Assembly: GCF_002775205.1 (NCBI RefSeq)
Contig: NC_036465.1
Span: 749,638-813,637 of the forward strand
Length of the DNA: 64,000 nt
Source of the DNA: Xiphophorus maculatus
Taxonomy: Eukaryota; Chordata; Actinopteri; Cyprinodontiformes; Poeciliidae
Reading direction: 5' to 3'
Shown: in pieces, positions 22,456-35,167 of the stretch
Layout: each line of letters opens with the position of its first letter
How positions within the stretch are numbered: the first letter of the stretch is position 1
Position numbers and translations under genes: made by a program
The notes under the pieces: model-generated
The model's input: only the letters and a program-made list of their open reading frames with translations
What the model was told of the DNA's origin: nothing
Database searches by the model: none

Positions 22456-25400
22456 ATGATGGCGGATTTTGTTACACCGCGACACAGCGCGGTGATGGAG
22501 CGGCTCCGCCGGAGGATCGAGCTCTTCCGGCAGCATCACAACAACTGCGAAACCCGCTACGACGGCGCCACGCCGGAGCGGCTGGAGCTGGACCGGCAGC
22601 ACACCATCAGCCTGCACCAGCGGCTGCTGCAGAACAAGGCCAAGCGGGCCAGCAAGCACCGGCAGCCGCCGCCCAGTGCGGAACAGGACGCCCCGCGGGC
22701 GCCGGGTATCGGCGCCAAGGGGGGCGGGACGGCGGCGGAGCAGAGCCGGAACACAACCCGGCAGGTGGTGAGTCCGATCCACACACTGCAGGGGAAGGTA
22801 ATCACACCCCCAGAGAGCTGGGCCAGAGCTCGGTTCTGGTTCCTGGAAATCTGGGGTTAAAAGTCAGAGGAGGTCTTACTGGGATGGGACTGGTTTCTAC
22901 TGACAGCATCACAGGAAACTGGACCACTCTGACACCACACAATACTGGCTCTGATTATTGTCATGTGCTGGATTATCAATCAATTAATCAATCAATCAAG
23001 GCAGTTTAAAGAGCTTTGCATCACAAAAATATAAAGTCATAAAAACATCATACAGTCACCAATTTAAGAAACCAGAAACAAACGTTAAGCCATGTTGGTC
23101 AGGGCTCCTTTTACTTTGAACCAGAAGCAGCTCCAAGCAGCTGGGTTGTACTCTAAGTCACATGTGTCAAACTCAAGGCCCGGGGCCCAAATCTGGCCCG
23201 CCGTAGCTTTTTATCTGGTCCGCTACACTCCAGATTACATCAATAAGTCCCTGCAGTTTTTTTTTTATCTGCAAAATTCACACAAAATCAACAGATCGCC
23301 ACATTGTTTTCTGATTTTACTGCAAATTTTTCTCAAAATTGATCAATGACATTGGGTTTATGACAAATTTGATAAGGTGATTAATAAAAAGTTACATTAA
23401 TGCAAATATTATACAAATCCATACAAATATTTATAAATTAGCCCCACAACATCTGTGATTTTGATTGCAAAAAACCCCAGAAACAATCACATTGATCAAT
23501 GTGAAAAGATGTTCAATATTATTTAACAAACACTTAATTAAAACCGAAACAAACAGCTACTTATTAAGAGTTTATTGGGTTTTATCAATGCATTGTGGCA
23601 AACCGGCCCTTTAAGAACAGTCAGATTTTTGATTTAACCCAAAATTAAACTGAGTTTGACGCCCCTGCTGTAAGTTTACGGCAGTAAAGACGGTTTGTGG
23701 CATTTCCTGCTGCGAATGCATCAGATCCACCCGGAGACTCGTTGCCAGGTCCTCGTCGCTCTCAGCCAGAGCAGAAAGTTGTTCATTACCAAGATCTAAA
23801 CTCCAGTTGAACTGATTGGAATCGATTTATGACTTTGTTTCAGCAGGAGCTGCATATGAAAACGATTCTTTATTTACCAATGAGAAAAAACAGTAAAAAC
23901 GCTCCAATGACTTAATGAAAATAAGTCATAAATAGTTTGAATGTATTTTTATGAAAGCTTCTGTTTATTTCTGATAAAAGTTCATGACGAAAAATATATA
24001 AAACTTTAGAAATCTCAGACATTAACATACATGGAAAAACTTTATATTGCAGCAGAAAAACCACCACAAGAGAGCGTATGTTTGTTTTTTTCCCCCCATT
24101 GATCACTTCCAATACGTTAAAATAATAATTATTAAAAACATTGATGGAAACGTGACTAATAAAAGCTTCCTCTGTTTAAATCTGACGTTTCAGATACTGA
24201 AACATCAGGAATGGAAGCTCAAGTTGAAATGATTTTATTTCAGTTTTTGCTGTAAATGGTTTTGAGTATAAACTATAAAACTTCCTGGTGATGAAACTGA
24301 AGGAAGCTGAATCCTTTCGGCAGAGCGCTGAGATCTCCCACATTCCTCAAACGCTTCACATGTTCGTAGCTCAGTGGCCTTCCAGCTCTGAATTTTGATA
24401 TTGTGCAAAATTTTACATTTATTTTTCACCAGTTTAATTAACTAGATATAAATAAATTATTCATTTATTTGCATCTTTTAACGTTTCTCTAAAATGTAGC
24501 CTTAAATATTTGTAAGGCTGCATTAGGGATTATTTTAGCATTAGATTATTCTGATAATCTTCTGAAAAATGCAGATTTATTATCATTATTATTATTAAAG
24601 ATCAATAGTTTCATCCTTACCACTGTGATGATGTGTCTCTCCCCTCCCCTGCCTGTTGCTGCAGCTTCATGACGTGGTGAAGAGGAAGCTGGAGGGCGGC
24701 GGCTCCCCTCTGAGTAACGGCGTGTGCGACGGCGTGCCGGCCAATAAGAAGGCCTGCCTGGAGAACGGCGCCGGCCCGGAAGCCAAGCCGGGCCTGACGG
24801 ACCGGGCCGCCAAAGGGCCGCGCAGGGCCGAGCCGCCGGACCCGGAGCCCGACTTCCACCAGAAGGAGATGAAGCAGGAGCCGGAGGACATCCTGCCCAT
24901 CATGCCGCCGTCGGTCGCCGGGGGCAACGGGCTTTTCCTGGACCTGAACCTGAACGAGCAGGAGTGGAAGGAGCTGATGGAGGAGCTGAACTGCTCCGTC
25001 CCCATCGAGGACATCCAGGACATCCTCAACTACAGCTTCGAGGACCGCAAGGACCCGCCGGGGGGCCCCGGGGCGGGCCCCGCCCCGCCAGCGGCCGGCC
25101 CCGCCCCCCCGCCGCCCGACCTGTCCAGCGTGAAGGCCGAGTTCTCGCCGGCGTCCGCTGCCTTCGAGCCGGACTCCCGCACCGGCTCCCCCCGCCTCAG
25201 GGCCGGCTCCGCAGGGGCCCCGCCACTCCCCGCCGGCTCCCCCGCCGCCTCGGGCTCCGTGCCCTCCCCGGCCCCGCCCCCCCGCCCGCTGCAGCTGCTG
25301 CCCCCCCAAAAGGACCTGTCCCCCGCCCAGCAGCTGCAGCAGCTGGCCGCCCAGCAGAGGGCGCAGCACATCCAGGGCAAGATGCACAAACCGCCGCCAG

Positions 25401-28400
25401 GGGCCAAGTTCCACGGTCAGGGACCCCACGGCGCCCCCGCCTGGACGCAGATGGCCAACAGCTCCCAGAGCCCTGCCCTCTACCCCTCCGACTTTGCCCC
25501 CGCCGCCCAGAAGCAGCTGCTGCTGCCCGCCCCGCCCGCCAAGGGCTCCCCGAAGGCGGGGGCCGGCGGCTACCTGCTGCCCCACCTGTCCCCCGGGCCC
25601 CCGCTGAGCCACCCGGCCCAACAGGGCCCCGCCACCGTCCTCAACTACAAGAACACCATCCCTCTGTCACACTACGAGGCCGGCCCCGGGGGACCCGGGC
25701 CCCCAAGGGCCCCCGGCGGCCAGGGCCAGGACAAGGCGGCCCTGCTGACCCTGCTGAGGCAGCAGAAGCAGAGCAGCATGAGCTTCAGGCCGCACCTCAC
25801 ACACCCACAGGTAGGACACACACTTTGCTGCCCAACGCGCGGCGCCTGGCCGGCGGCTGCACGCGCAGCGACTCTCTCCGGCCTTCGGCGGCCATTAAAG
25901 AGTGGCTGACCGGGCTGGCGATGATGGCGGGTTGGTTTGTTTTTTTAAAGTGGCCTTCAGTTGATAGTTAATCGACAGGAAACGGGGTAATGAGAGAAGA
26001 CAAGCAGCAAAGTCGTCAGGCCGGGAATCGAACCTGCGATGGCCAAGACCAAGGCCTCCATATGTGGGTTGTGCTGAACCGCTGCGCCACCCGAGGCGAT
26101 GAGTTTTAAAATGTTTCTGTAGGTCAGAGTGAAGCCCGGGCGGCCATCTTGTTTTTAGTCTGGCCGCGTCGTCGTAACTCTCTGAGCCGTCCAGCAACAA
26201 TGAACATTCATAGAGATTCAGGTCTTAAAGGGACAGCGCCTCATTTAGCGTTTCAGCTAGCTGACCAGGAGAGAGCAGCTAGAGGAGGATTTTCATTCAG
26301 AACCAGCCGGGCCCAGACCGCTGTCTGTGTTTGAGTGTCAGCAGCTGGTTGCTAGGGGCAACAGGCGGCTAAAGGGGGGCCATGACCTGTTTCCCCCCCA
26401 GGATTTTAAAGATTTTATTTTTTCCTCAGATTTTCTCCCAGGGCGGCCATCTTGGAGAATAAGCGTTTTTTACAGCTTCTGTTTATGAATTCAGATCAAC
26501 TTATGGCCAAATATGAAGGACGATGATTTAATTTGATTATGAGAGTAATTGAAGTATTACTGGTTGGTTCTGGTTCTGCTGCAGCGGACCTGAATCCGTC
26601 TCCTTTCTGTCGCAGGATCAGAACTTCTCCGCTCCTCCTCATGTTTCGGGTCCGGCCAACTCCATGACCTCTGGCCCCGGGAACAACGCCATGGCGGCAG
26701 CGGGGCTGGGGCCCAGTGCCATGGCGGGTAACCATGGCAACACGGCCTTCCTGAGAGACCCGATGGCGGCGCTGAAGCAGCAGCAGTTCCTGCAGAGGCA
26801 GCTGCTGGCCGAACAGGTACGACTCACCTGCAGCTCTCAGGCAGGACAGCAGGGGGCGCCGCTGACCGTCTGCAGCCTGGAGGGGTCAGAGGGTTCAAAT
26901 AAAATAAATGAAGAAAAAAATATTTTAACAAATGTGAAATGAATGAAAAATTAAATAAAAAATTTGAATAAAGAATTTAATTAAAACCATTAAAATGTAT
27001 AAAATGATTCATGCAGGAGAAGCAGCGCCAGGACCAGCAGCTGCAGCGGCACCTGACCCGACCGCCGCCTCAGTACCAGGACCAGGCGGGTCCAGCTGCC
27101 GGCCAGAACCCCTTCCCCCAGCAGAACGTCGCACCTTTCACAGGTAGGACCACTCAGCCGGACCGGGCCGGGACAGGGCCGGTACCAGCAGAACTCGTAA
27201 TTAAACAAGGAACAGGAGAACCTGAGCCGGTCCAGAACCAGAACCTGTTCTCAGCAGGCCTGGTGATTCTGCTGCTTTTATCTTTTATTTTTAAAAGGCA
27301 AATTAATTTAAATGGAAGCTGCTGATGTTTTGCTGCTGGTTCTTTAGTTCCTCTCCGCCGCTGCGTTTGTTTCTGTTTGTTGCGGTTCTGGACCGAAGCT
27401 CATTTGACTGGGAAATAAAGGATCTGTTGGTTCTGTGGCTCCAACGCATCGTTTTAACATCGCAGCTCAGAGTTTATTTTGAAACAGTAATGGCTGTAAA
27501 ATATTTCCATCACAGGAGTCGGTTAGTTTCTAGGCTGCAGGTTGGAAACCGACTCGCAGTTCCTCACTGAGCCTCCCAGAACCGGAGCGGTTTGGATCAG
27601 AATTTACTTCCTGATCCTTTTTACAGAAACTGTAAAATATTTAGTTTAGAAATGATTTTTTTGCTTTTGTCCTCAGGTTCCTCTCAGCCAATCAGCAACA
27701 TGGGCTCCATGGGAAGCCCCGCCCCCGGCGCCCGCATGTTCCCCCAGAACCAGGGCATGATGGGAATGAGCATGGCGCAGGGGGCGGGGCCCGGCGGCAG
27801 CGTGGCCGCGCCACCTGCAGCCAGTCAGGCCGACATCAGCCTGCCGTCTTGTGGAGGGGGCGGAGCCGGCGTGGACTCGCTGTACGGCGGCATGACCCTT
27901 CACCCCGGCCAGCAGCGCCAGCCGCTGGGCCCCATGGGTGCCCCCTTCAGGCAGCTGCCGCAGCAGCAACTGCTGAAGCCGCCCGGCGCCGTCATGCTGA
28001 AGCAGCAGCAGTTGGCCGCTACGCGCATGCAGGCGGGCGGGATGGGCGGAGCCATGGCAGGTGCCACCTGGCAGCAGCAGCCGGCTGGCGCCGCCGCGCT
28101 GCATGCCAACGCCTTCGCCGCCAACACCTTCCACATGCAGCAACCACGCATCCCCAAGATGGCCGCCGGCTCCTCCTCCTTCGGTGGGCGTGCCGTGCCG
28201 GGCCTCAACCAGCAGATGATGCAGACTAACATGGCCGCCCAGCAGAGGGCGCCGCCGGCCGCTCAAACTCAGCACCAGTCGGCCAATCAGAGCGGGCCGG
28301 TGCTGCCGGACCTGGCGGCGTATGGAGCGCCACAGGCCGGCGGGCGCCAGGCGCTGCCGTGTAACCAAGGTTACCAGGTGAGCCGCGGTGGCGGGCAGCA

Positions 28401-28542
28401 GCAGCAGCAGCTGTCGTTCGGCTACAACGCGGCAGCGGGAAGCTTCGCCGCCGAGAGCGATCTGGTCGACTCGCTGCTGAAGGGCCAGAACACGCAGGAG
28501 TGGATGGCCGACCTGGACGAGCTGCTGGCCGGACACACATAG
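22456..28542 (+). CDS. maml1: Mastermind-like 1, Notch transcriptional co-activator
   Basis: MAML1 clamps the Notch intracellular domain onto RBPJ in the nucleus and recruits p300/CBP. Coding exons: 22456-22767, 24665-25810, 26616-26816, 27017-27143, 27677-28542, all GT-AG with consistent phases; 883 residues (human 1016). The N-terminal helix, PRHSAVMERLRRRIEL to about residue 70, is the basic Notch/RBPJ-binding segment. Exon 2 has the acidic LDLNLNEQEWKELMEELN block of the p300-recruiting region. A glutamine-rich FLQRQLLAEQ..HLTRPPPQYQD segment follows, and the C terminus, DLVDSLLKGQNTQEWMADLD, is the conserved tail. The first donor is set at 22767 (GTGAGT); 22764 is also in phase. The start is the ATG pair at 22456/22459. 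Exon 2 is strikingly GC-rich and proline-rich. Confidence 0.95.
22768..24664 (+). other. maml1: maml1 intron 1
   Basis: Contains a decayed interspersed tail with (TCAA)n at about 22975-23045, the hAT element at 23159-23667, and AT-rich unique sequence. No extra exon seen. Confidence 0.6.
23159..23667. mobile_element. hAT-like element ending in GTCAAACTCA repeats
   Basis: Left end CACATGTGTCAAACTCA, right end complement CAGGGGCGTCAAACTCA. Flanks are CTCTAAGT (23151-23158) and CTGTAAGT (23668-23675), a 7-of-8 match to an 8-bp duplication. Internal GGCCCGGGGCCCAAATCTGGCCC text is typical of this common vertebrate non-autonomous group. Confidence 0.8.
25811..26615 (+). other. maml1: maml1 intron 2
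   Basis: Contains a minus-strand SINE at about 25985-26105 (annotated separately). The remainder is unique sequence with two GCGGCCATCTTG phrases. Open frames crossing the exon 2 donor are read-throughs. Confidence 0.6.
25985..26105 (-). mobile_element. tRNA-derived SINE, copy 1
   Basis: On the minus strand, an A box TGGCGCAGCGG and a B box GGTTCGATTCC are about 50 nt apart, followed by CTGACGACTTTGCTGCTTGTC. The copies at 41485-41690 and 43560-43715 share the head and the GGAGGCCTTAG/GGTC phrase, so they are one family at different ages. This is the most diverged of the three. Confidence 0.75.
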
Positions 28543-29880
28543 GCCTGGTCCTGACCCGGTTCTGGTTCTGATGGGAAGTGGGCGGCGGTTTGTTTACAGG
28601 CTGACAGTCGGTTGGTTCTGACCTCTGAACTGTGACCAGCAGTGGAGCGATTCTCCTGGTAGGACCGGACCGAACCGGACCAGAACCGCCAACATCATCA
28701 TGTGACTCCGAATGGCTCCTAACAGGAAAACAGCATTAAAGGTTTAGATGACATCACTTTCTGTTTTCAAAGCCACGCCCCTTCTGGTTTACGTTCAGAG
28801 GCCATCTGATGTCACAGCAGACGAACCAATCAGAGAGCAGAACCACCGTTCTGCTCTCTGATTGGTTCATTCTGGTAACCAATCGGAGAGCAGGTCCAAT
28901 GTTTTGTTGGTTCTGATTGGAGAGCAGAACTCGTTCATTTTCCTTCCCATTGATCAGTTATTGGTTCTGAATCAGTTTCATGACATATTTATTGATCCCT
29001 GCTAATGACATCATCGACTCGTCAGAACCTCAGGACCCGACCCGGGTCTTTCACCAGGCTCAGAAGTTTGATCCACTTCCTGTCCAATCCCACCTCTGGT
29101 TCCCAGGTGTGTTGATGACATCATCACCGCGCTGCGGCCAAAGATCCAGGAACCGTTCCCATGATGACTTCCTGTTCCTGGACGTTTTTGCTTCCTGGTT
29201 CTGCCAGGCGGGTAAATCTGATGGAGAGTACTACTGAACCACTGGACTGCCCCCCCACCCTGTGGCGGCCATCTTGTTCCTCCTCGCTGCCTCCAGGCTG
29301 AAGCTTCATTTTCATACTGTAGGGAAATTTATGGAAACAACAACAGTTGGTTCTGTTTATGCAAAGCTGCTCCTTTCTGGATGTTTCCGTGGCGATCACT
29401 CTGCATTAATGAACCCCGAGTCCGGTCTGCCAGGCCGCAGATTATAATCTGACCTTCAGCGTCTAATCCAGCAGAAAAACCCAGTGAATGTGTTAATCTG
29501 CTGCAGGTTCAGGTCAGGAAGTGAAGCGGTTCTGATCCAGATCGCAGCGTTTGGACAGCCAGCTTCGCCTCTGGATGTTTCTGGTTCTGTTCTGGTCGGT
29601 TCTGACCTCTGACCCCGACAGCGTGGGATTATCTACTGTACTGTTTCCGTGTGTCTGGTTGGGTTTGGGTTTCCCGTGCTGGGCTCGGTTCTGCCGCCTC
29701 TGGGCCCAAACGGCTCTCTGTAAATGTCTATAAATATATTTTTGTTATGTAAACCTTTCCTAATGATCTGGAGAAGATAGAAGTTATTTTTATATATTGC
29801 AGCTGAATTTTGTAAGTATTTTATACTTTTGATATGGTTCTCTGTAAAACAAGAGTATTATGTAAATATAGTTCTCTAGA
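28543..29880 (+). other. maml1: maml1 3' untranslated region
   Basis: Begins after the TAG at 28540-28542. It holds a cluster of inverted CCAATCAGAGAGCAG words at 28825-28935. It seems to extend to about 29760-29880 (TATAAATATATTTTTGTTATG), but no clean AATAAA is seen, so the end is uncertain. Confidence 0.5.
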
Positions 29881-30930
29881 AACAAATCTGCGTTTTGGTT
29901 TGGTTTTTATCTGGAAACAAATCATCGTGATTCAGCTTTTCTCAAGCTCTGAAATGAACTGAAAGTAGATAAGAACCACATTTCTGTGGAAGTCACTCAT
30001 ATTTAAAAAAATAACCTTTCATCCTCCGTCTCAAGGCCAGGCGAACATATTTTAAATATTTCTATGTTCACTTTCACATTATTTCAGCAACCAAAATGCA
30101 ATTGTAAAAAATGTTAAGTAAAATGTGAGGCGCCACAAAAAAAACTTCTACCGTTATTAAAATGGTGATTAATGCTTTTAATTTGAAATGTAACCGAAAG
30201 GTCTTTGTTAAATGGATCCGCGTTTAGTTGAAACAGCACTTTGAACACTTTTTAAAAATGTAAATGCATTAAAAAAAATACTGTAGACTGTTTATATAAA
30301 TTATTGTCACGGACGCCGCCATGTTGTTTACGCTGCAATGCATTCTGGGTGTAGGACGTATGCTAGGTGTTGCGGAGCTAGCTGTTGAGCCCGGGAGCTA
30401 AAATAAAATAAAACGGATAAAGGAGGCGAAATGGATGAAGATGCGGGGAAAAAATCACAAAATCTGTAGGTGAGAAATATGAGATTTACTTTAATTAACT
30501 GGGCAGCTTGGAAGTCAGGAAAATTACAACATATTTACGGTGACATGTTTAGGAGACGATGCATAACCGCGACTTGGTGAAGCTAAATAAATAGATGGAA
30601 GTGAAATGCTACTGAAGTAAGCTAGCAATTTTTAATAAAAAGTTAGGGGATGTTCAGTCCGGTGGACATGTTCTGGTTGAACATCGTTTAAAGTTTATTT
30701 CTTTCGTCCAATCAGGTGTGGTAACGCCACTCTTTAGAAAGGTGCAGGTACTATTTTTTATTTATGTATCTCCGCCCACTGCAAGAATTTGTTTCATTTT
30801 TTAAAGAAATGTTAGTTTCTTCCACTTTTTGGCTTTTTTCCCACAACCCCTTGCCGCCGTCTGACCCCGCCTCCTGCAGGTCTTTGGTTTATTTATTTTT
30901 TGCTCCACTGTGGAGCAACTCTATGGAAGA
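29881..30930. other. Intergenic DNA, maml1 to palindrome
   Basis: No gene supported. The part at 30818-30887 (CCACTTTTTGGCT, then GACCCCGCCTCCTGCAGGT) has a similar counterpart at about 32447-32575 on the other side of the palindrome, which suggests a duplication flanking it. Confidence 0.5.
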
Positions 30931-32242
30931 TACGGATCCCTGTAGGGGACATGGGGAGTTTTTTTTCTTTTGCGTTCCCTCGCAATAATCTACTGGTCAG
31001 TTATGCAGCATAATTGAATCCTGTAGCCTTTCTTACGGTGGGCGCCGTACTTTATGCTTTAATATAAGGTTATGTGAGGTTTTTCCATGAATGTTAGAAT
31101 CTTTTAGTGAAATATCTGAAGTTTTATATCTTTCTTTAGGATAGAAAGGCGCCACAAACCTACGATATAAACAGAAACTTTCCGTAAGTAGGAAAGAAAT
31201 AAAAACACATTATAATTTGAACTATTTCTGAGTTATTATAGCGGATAATAAATCATCTGACAGTTTTGATTGTGTCTCTGTTGTTCTAGTCTGAATGGTT
31301 TAAAGAGCTGCTTTCAGTGCCGCTCCATCTTAGCCTTAACAGACATAAACATGCAGGAAAAAATAAATTGATTTTCAATCAGTGTTTTTACACCAAACAG
31401 TTTTTATTATTAACAAGTTTTCACTGAGTCTCTGTAGGAGCCTTATGAATGAAATAAGTCATTATTGATATGACAGGAGCAGGAGGCTTTGACACTTAGG
31501 TGTGTCGATGTGACGTCACCAGGTGTGAATGGGAAGGATACTGACCTGCTGGCTTTGTGTGTATTAGGAAGCGGTGAGCGGGGCGGTCAGTCCTGGCAAA
31601 GTTTGGAGCATAATAATCAAAATGGAATAAATCGATAATTGTGACAGAACAAAGAAATGATCTGGACTTGACTGATAAACGGACAGGTTATATTCCCCGA
31701 GTTAACCCAGTGCGGCCCTTTACCATCATTAGTTTGTCATGTTTTTAATAATAAAAACTTGTTAATAATAAAAACTGTTTGGTGTAAAAACACTGATTGA
31801 AAATCAATTTATTTTTTCCTGCATGTTTATGTCTGTTAAGGCTAAGATGGAGCGGCACTGAAAGCAGCTCTTTAAACCATTCAGACTAGAACAACAGAGA
31901 CACAATCAAAACTGTCAGATGATTTATTACCCGCTATAATAACTCAGAAATAGTTCAAATTATAATGTGTTTTTATTTCTTTCCTACTTACGGAAAGTTT
32001 CTGTTTATATCGTAGGTTTGTGGCGCCTTTCTATCCTAAAGAAAGATATAAAACTTCAGATATTTCACTAAAAGATTCTAACATTCATGGAAAAACCTCA
32101 CATAACCTTATATTAAAGCATAAAGTACGGCGCCCACCGTAAGAAAGGCTACAGGATTCAATTATGCTGCATAACTGACCAGTAGATTATTGCGAGGGAA
32201 CGCAAAAGGAAAAACTCCCCATGTCCCCTACAGGGATCCGTA
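30931..32242. mobile_element. Giant near-perfect palindrome (long-TIR foldback element)
   Basis: The left arm 30931-31421 and right arm 31754-32242 are inverted copies of about 490 nt around a 332-nt loop. I found only a handful of differences (for example a T-run length change near 30959 and one substitution near 31247/31931). The outermost bases are TACGGATCCCTGTAGGGGAC and its complement, and the flanks share a direct 6-mer GGAAGA (30925-30930, 32243-32248), a possible target duplication. No transposase frame lies in loop or arms. The high arm identity implies a recent origin or active gene conversion. Confidence 0.9.
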
Positions 32243-32251
32243 GGAAGACTG

Positions 32252-32386
32252 TTTCCACCACTCTGGTAAAAAAAAAATTAAAGAAAATTATAATAATAAA
32301 AATCTCGAAATTTCGAGATACTATAATGATATTTATTTTTTAACATTTTTATTTATTTATTTATTATTTTACCAGAGTGGCGGAAA
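32252..32386. mobile_element. Small MITE with 20-bp inverted ends
   Basis: Left end TTTCCACCACTCTGGTAAAA and right end TTTTACCAGAGTGGCGGAAA are inverted complements with one mismatch. The core is AT-rich around an ATCTCGAAATTTCGAGAT palindrome at 32303-32320. It abuts the giant palindrome and lies 0.24 kb upstream of the ltc4s ATG. Confidence 0.75.
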
Positions 32387-32625
32387 TGGGCTTCCATAGT
32401 ACTCAATCAAAGTTTAATATTTAAAATTTTTTGTGAATTTAATTCTTTTCCACTTTTTGGCTCCATCTCTTTCAAGAGTTTCTCTTTTTTTTCCTTCTTT
32501 TGTGGCTTCGTTTCCTCCAACATGTCTGCCGTGGTCCCGCCTCCTGTAGTTTTTTGGCTCCGCCCCCTGCAGGTGTCTTCTCTCCCTGTGGTTCCAGCCT
32601 CAGTCTCACCTTTCGGCCTGCAGCC

Positions 32626-32928
32626 ATGCTGGATGAGGCAGTCGGACTCGGCGCTGTGACCGTGCTGGGAGTTCTGGAGCAAGGTAAGAACCAGGAACTG
32701 GGTCTGGTTCAGCTTCGCTCTGCTGTATTGATATCCTGCTGGTTTCCATGGAAACCGCTCAGCTGACTGTAAACCTTGGTGATAAACAGTTTATTTGTCT
32801 GAAGGTTTTATGAATTAATTTGCATCCAGTGTTGGCAGAGCGGACCTCCAATTTTCCCACAGTCCGGTCGGAACCGACCCGGAAAATAAACTCGTATGAA
32901 AATCAGCCTGATGAAGGCGAGGATGATG

Positions 32929-32965
<37 letters not shown>

Positions 32966-35115
32966 AGCTTATTTTTCCCTGCAGGTCATTTATGCCAGGA
33001 GGAAGTATTCGGTGTCTCCGCCCTGCATCAGCGGGCCGCCGGAGTTCGAGCGAATCTTCAGAGCCCAGTCAGTACCTCTGTGTGTGTGTGTGTGTGTGTG
33101 TGTGAACCGGGTTATATATTCTTGTGGAGACCTACCTCTGTCTACATTGTGGGGTTGTGGGGACCTCTGCTACTTATGGGGACAAATCCTAGTCCCCATG
33201 AGGGGAAACACTGTTTTTGGGTTAGGCTGTAGAAAATGAATGGAAATCGGTGTAAAGTCCCCACAATGTCAAATTTATTAATAGAGCAGTTTTAAAAACA
33301 GGTTTGAAACAGCACCAAAGTGCTGTACAAAACGATAACACAATAGGATAAGTTGATGAAAAAAGAAAGTACTACTAATAAAAATAATAATTAAAGCTCC
33401 ACGCAGACTGGTATGTACCTCGGCTTAGGTGAGGTCATCAATTCACCATGTGAATGTGATGAGGCCCGGTCTGGAGTGAGACATAGGAAGTCTGATGCAG
33501 CTGTGTCCTTGCATGTGGAAGTTATTAAACCTTGATGTTTCATGGCGAATAGTTAAAGTTTGACATTTAGCCACGCCCACATGCTTTGATGTACACATTT
33601 TTTTTGGATAACTTTTGACCTTCAATGCCTCAAGACTGTGCCGAGTGATTCTGTAGCCTGTATGTCAAAAGCTGTATGACGAGTTTGATCAGATACAATG
33701 TCTATAAAAAAGCGGCTTTGATCCCAAATGGCCAACTTGCTGTTGGGTTTGGACCATGGCTCCAAGAGACTTTTTTGTATGTCCTGACAAGATACACCTG
33801 TGTGCCAAGTTTCATAATTCTGGGTGAAAGCAGGGCGTGGGACTGATCATTTAAAGTTAAACCTGATCGATCAAAATCCGTAGGACGATCAAATGCCGAG
33901 GCCTTTAAAAAACCTGATTTATATCACTAAGCTGCACATAAGCATTTCAACATATTTATATTTATTGATGTTCCTGTGAAACAAGAAGTAGAAAATGGCA
34001 AAAATAATAAAAATAATATAAAATTATTTTAAAATAACTGTTTTTTTAAAAGTTTATAAGAAGTTTATTATTCTCATCACAATAAAGTCCTTATTATGAT
34101 GAGAATTTTTTTCATGATAAATTCCAGGTTGCTGTAATTTTTCCACCTTTAATGTGATCTTTTACCTTTACATCAACAGGATTCATTTGGTTTTATAACA
34201 TATAGACCTGAAAATGACTAAACAGTTCTGGAGGAAAAATGGACTGAAATCGGTCAGACTGAGATCAGATAATAGTAATAATAATAATGATAACTAAAAT
34301 GAAAAAATATTAAATGTTTACCATAACAATACACTAAGAATAATATTTTTCTGGCTGTGGGGTTTTATATGAACGTTTGACTGTAGGTGACTGTATGTGT
34401 TTGCAAAAACTGAACATTATTTATTCAGGTTCTTTTATTAACAATGTCTGTTTTTATTGACCACACTTTGCTAAAATCAACATGCGCTGCCCAACCTTTG
34501 TTTCCAAATATAAAAAAACTGCAAAAGCAATAAAAGCATAAAAAGTTTCTGAAAATGTTCCCCTGTCATTTCATGCATCAGCTCTTCTAAACCCTCTCTA
34601 TATTTCTGATGAACAGTGATTTACAAATTAGACTGCTTTGGTTTTTAAAATATTGTTTTTATAATATTGTCTTTATTATTGAAGCAATTAAAACAACGGA
34701 TGACTTGAGAAATAAATATTCTCAGTGTTTATTAGAAAATAAAAAGTGGCCTCCATCTTTGTCCATAATGGCAGCTGAACAGAGCACAACAGTGACACCT
34801 GCTGGCCGCCCCATGTAACAATAACTACATTTACATTTGCTAGAAAAAACTTCTAGAAAAATAAAAATGTTTTTTCTAGAAAGTATTTTGACAATAATGT
34901 ACTCCTTTTCTTGATCTGCAACGCGTTGCTCTCTGTTAGTAGTTAGAGGCTCTCTGGCGACCCCTGATGGTGACTTTCTGTCATTGTTTCAGAGCAAATT
35001 GTTCAGAGTACTTTCCCATCTTCATCACCATCCTGTGGATGGCCGGAGTCTTCTTCAGCCAAGGTGAGCCGCCGGCCGCCAGAACCTGGCCCACCCACCG
35101 GTTCTGACCGCTCTA

Positions 35116-35167
<52 letters not shown>

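Noticed and set aside
24617-25621. 334-codon open frame on the minus strand
   Set aside because: Antisense shadow of the GC-rich maml1 exon 2; no domain, low-complexity Gly/Arg composition.
24964-25971. 335-codon plus-strand frame overlapping maml1 exon 2
   Set aside because: Out-of-frame shadow, Arg/Pro-rich; the frame with MAML1 similarity starts at 24665.
27673-28536. 287-codon minus-strand frame
   Set aside because: Shadow of maml1 exon 5; CAG codons read as Leu give artificial leucine runs.
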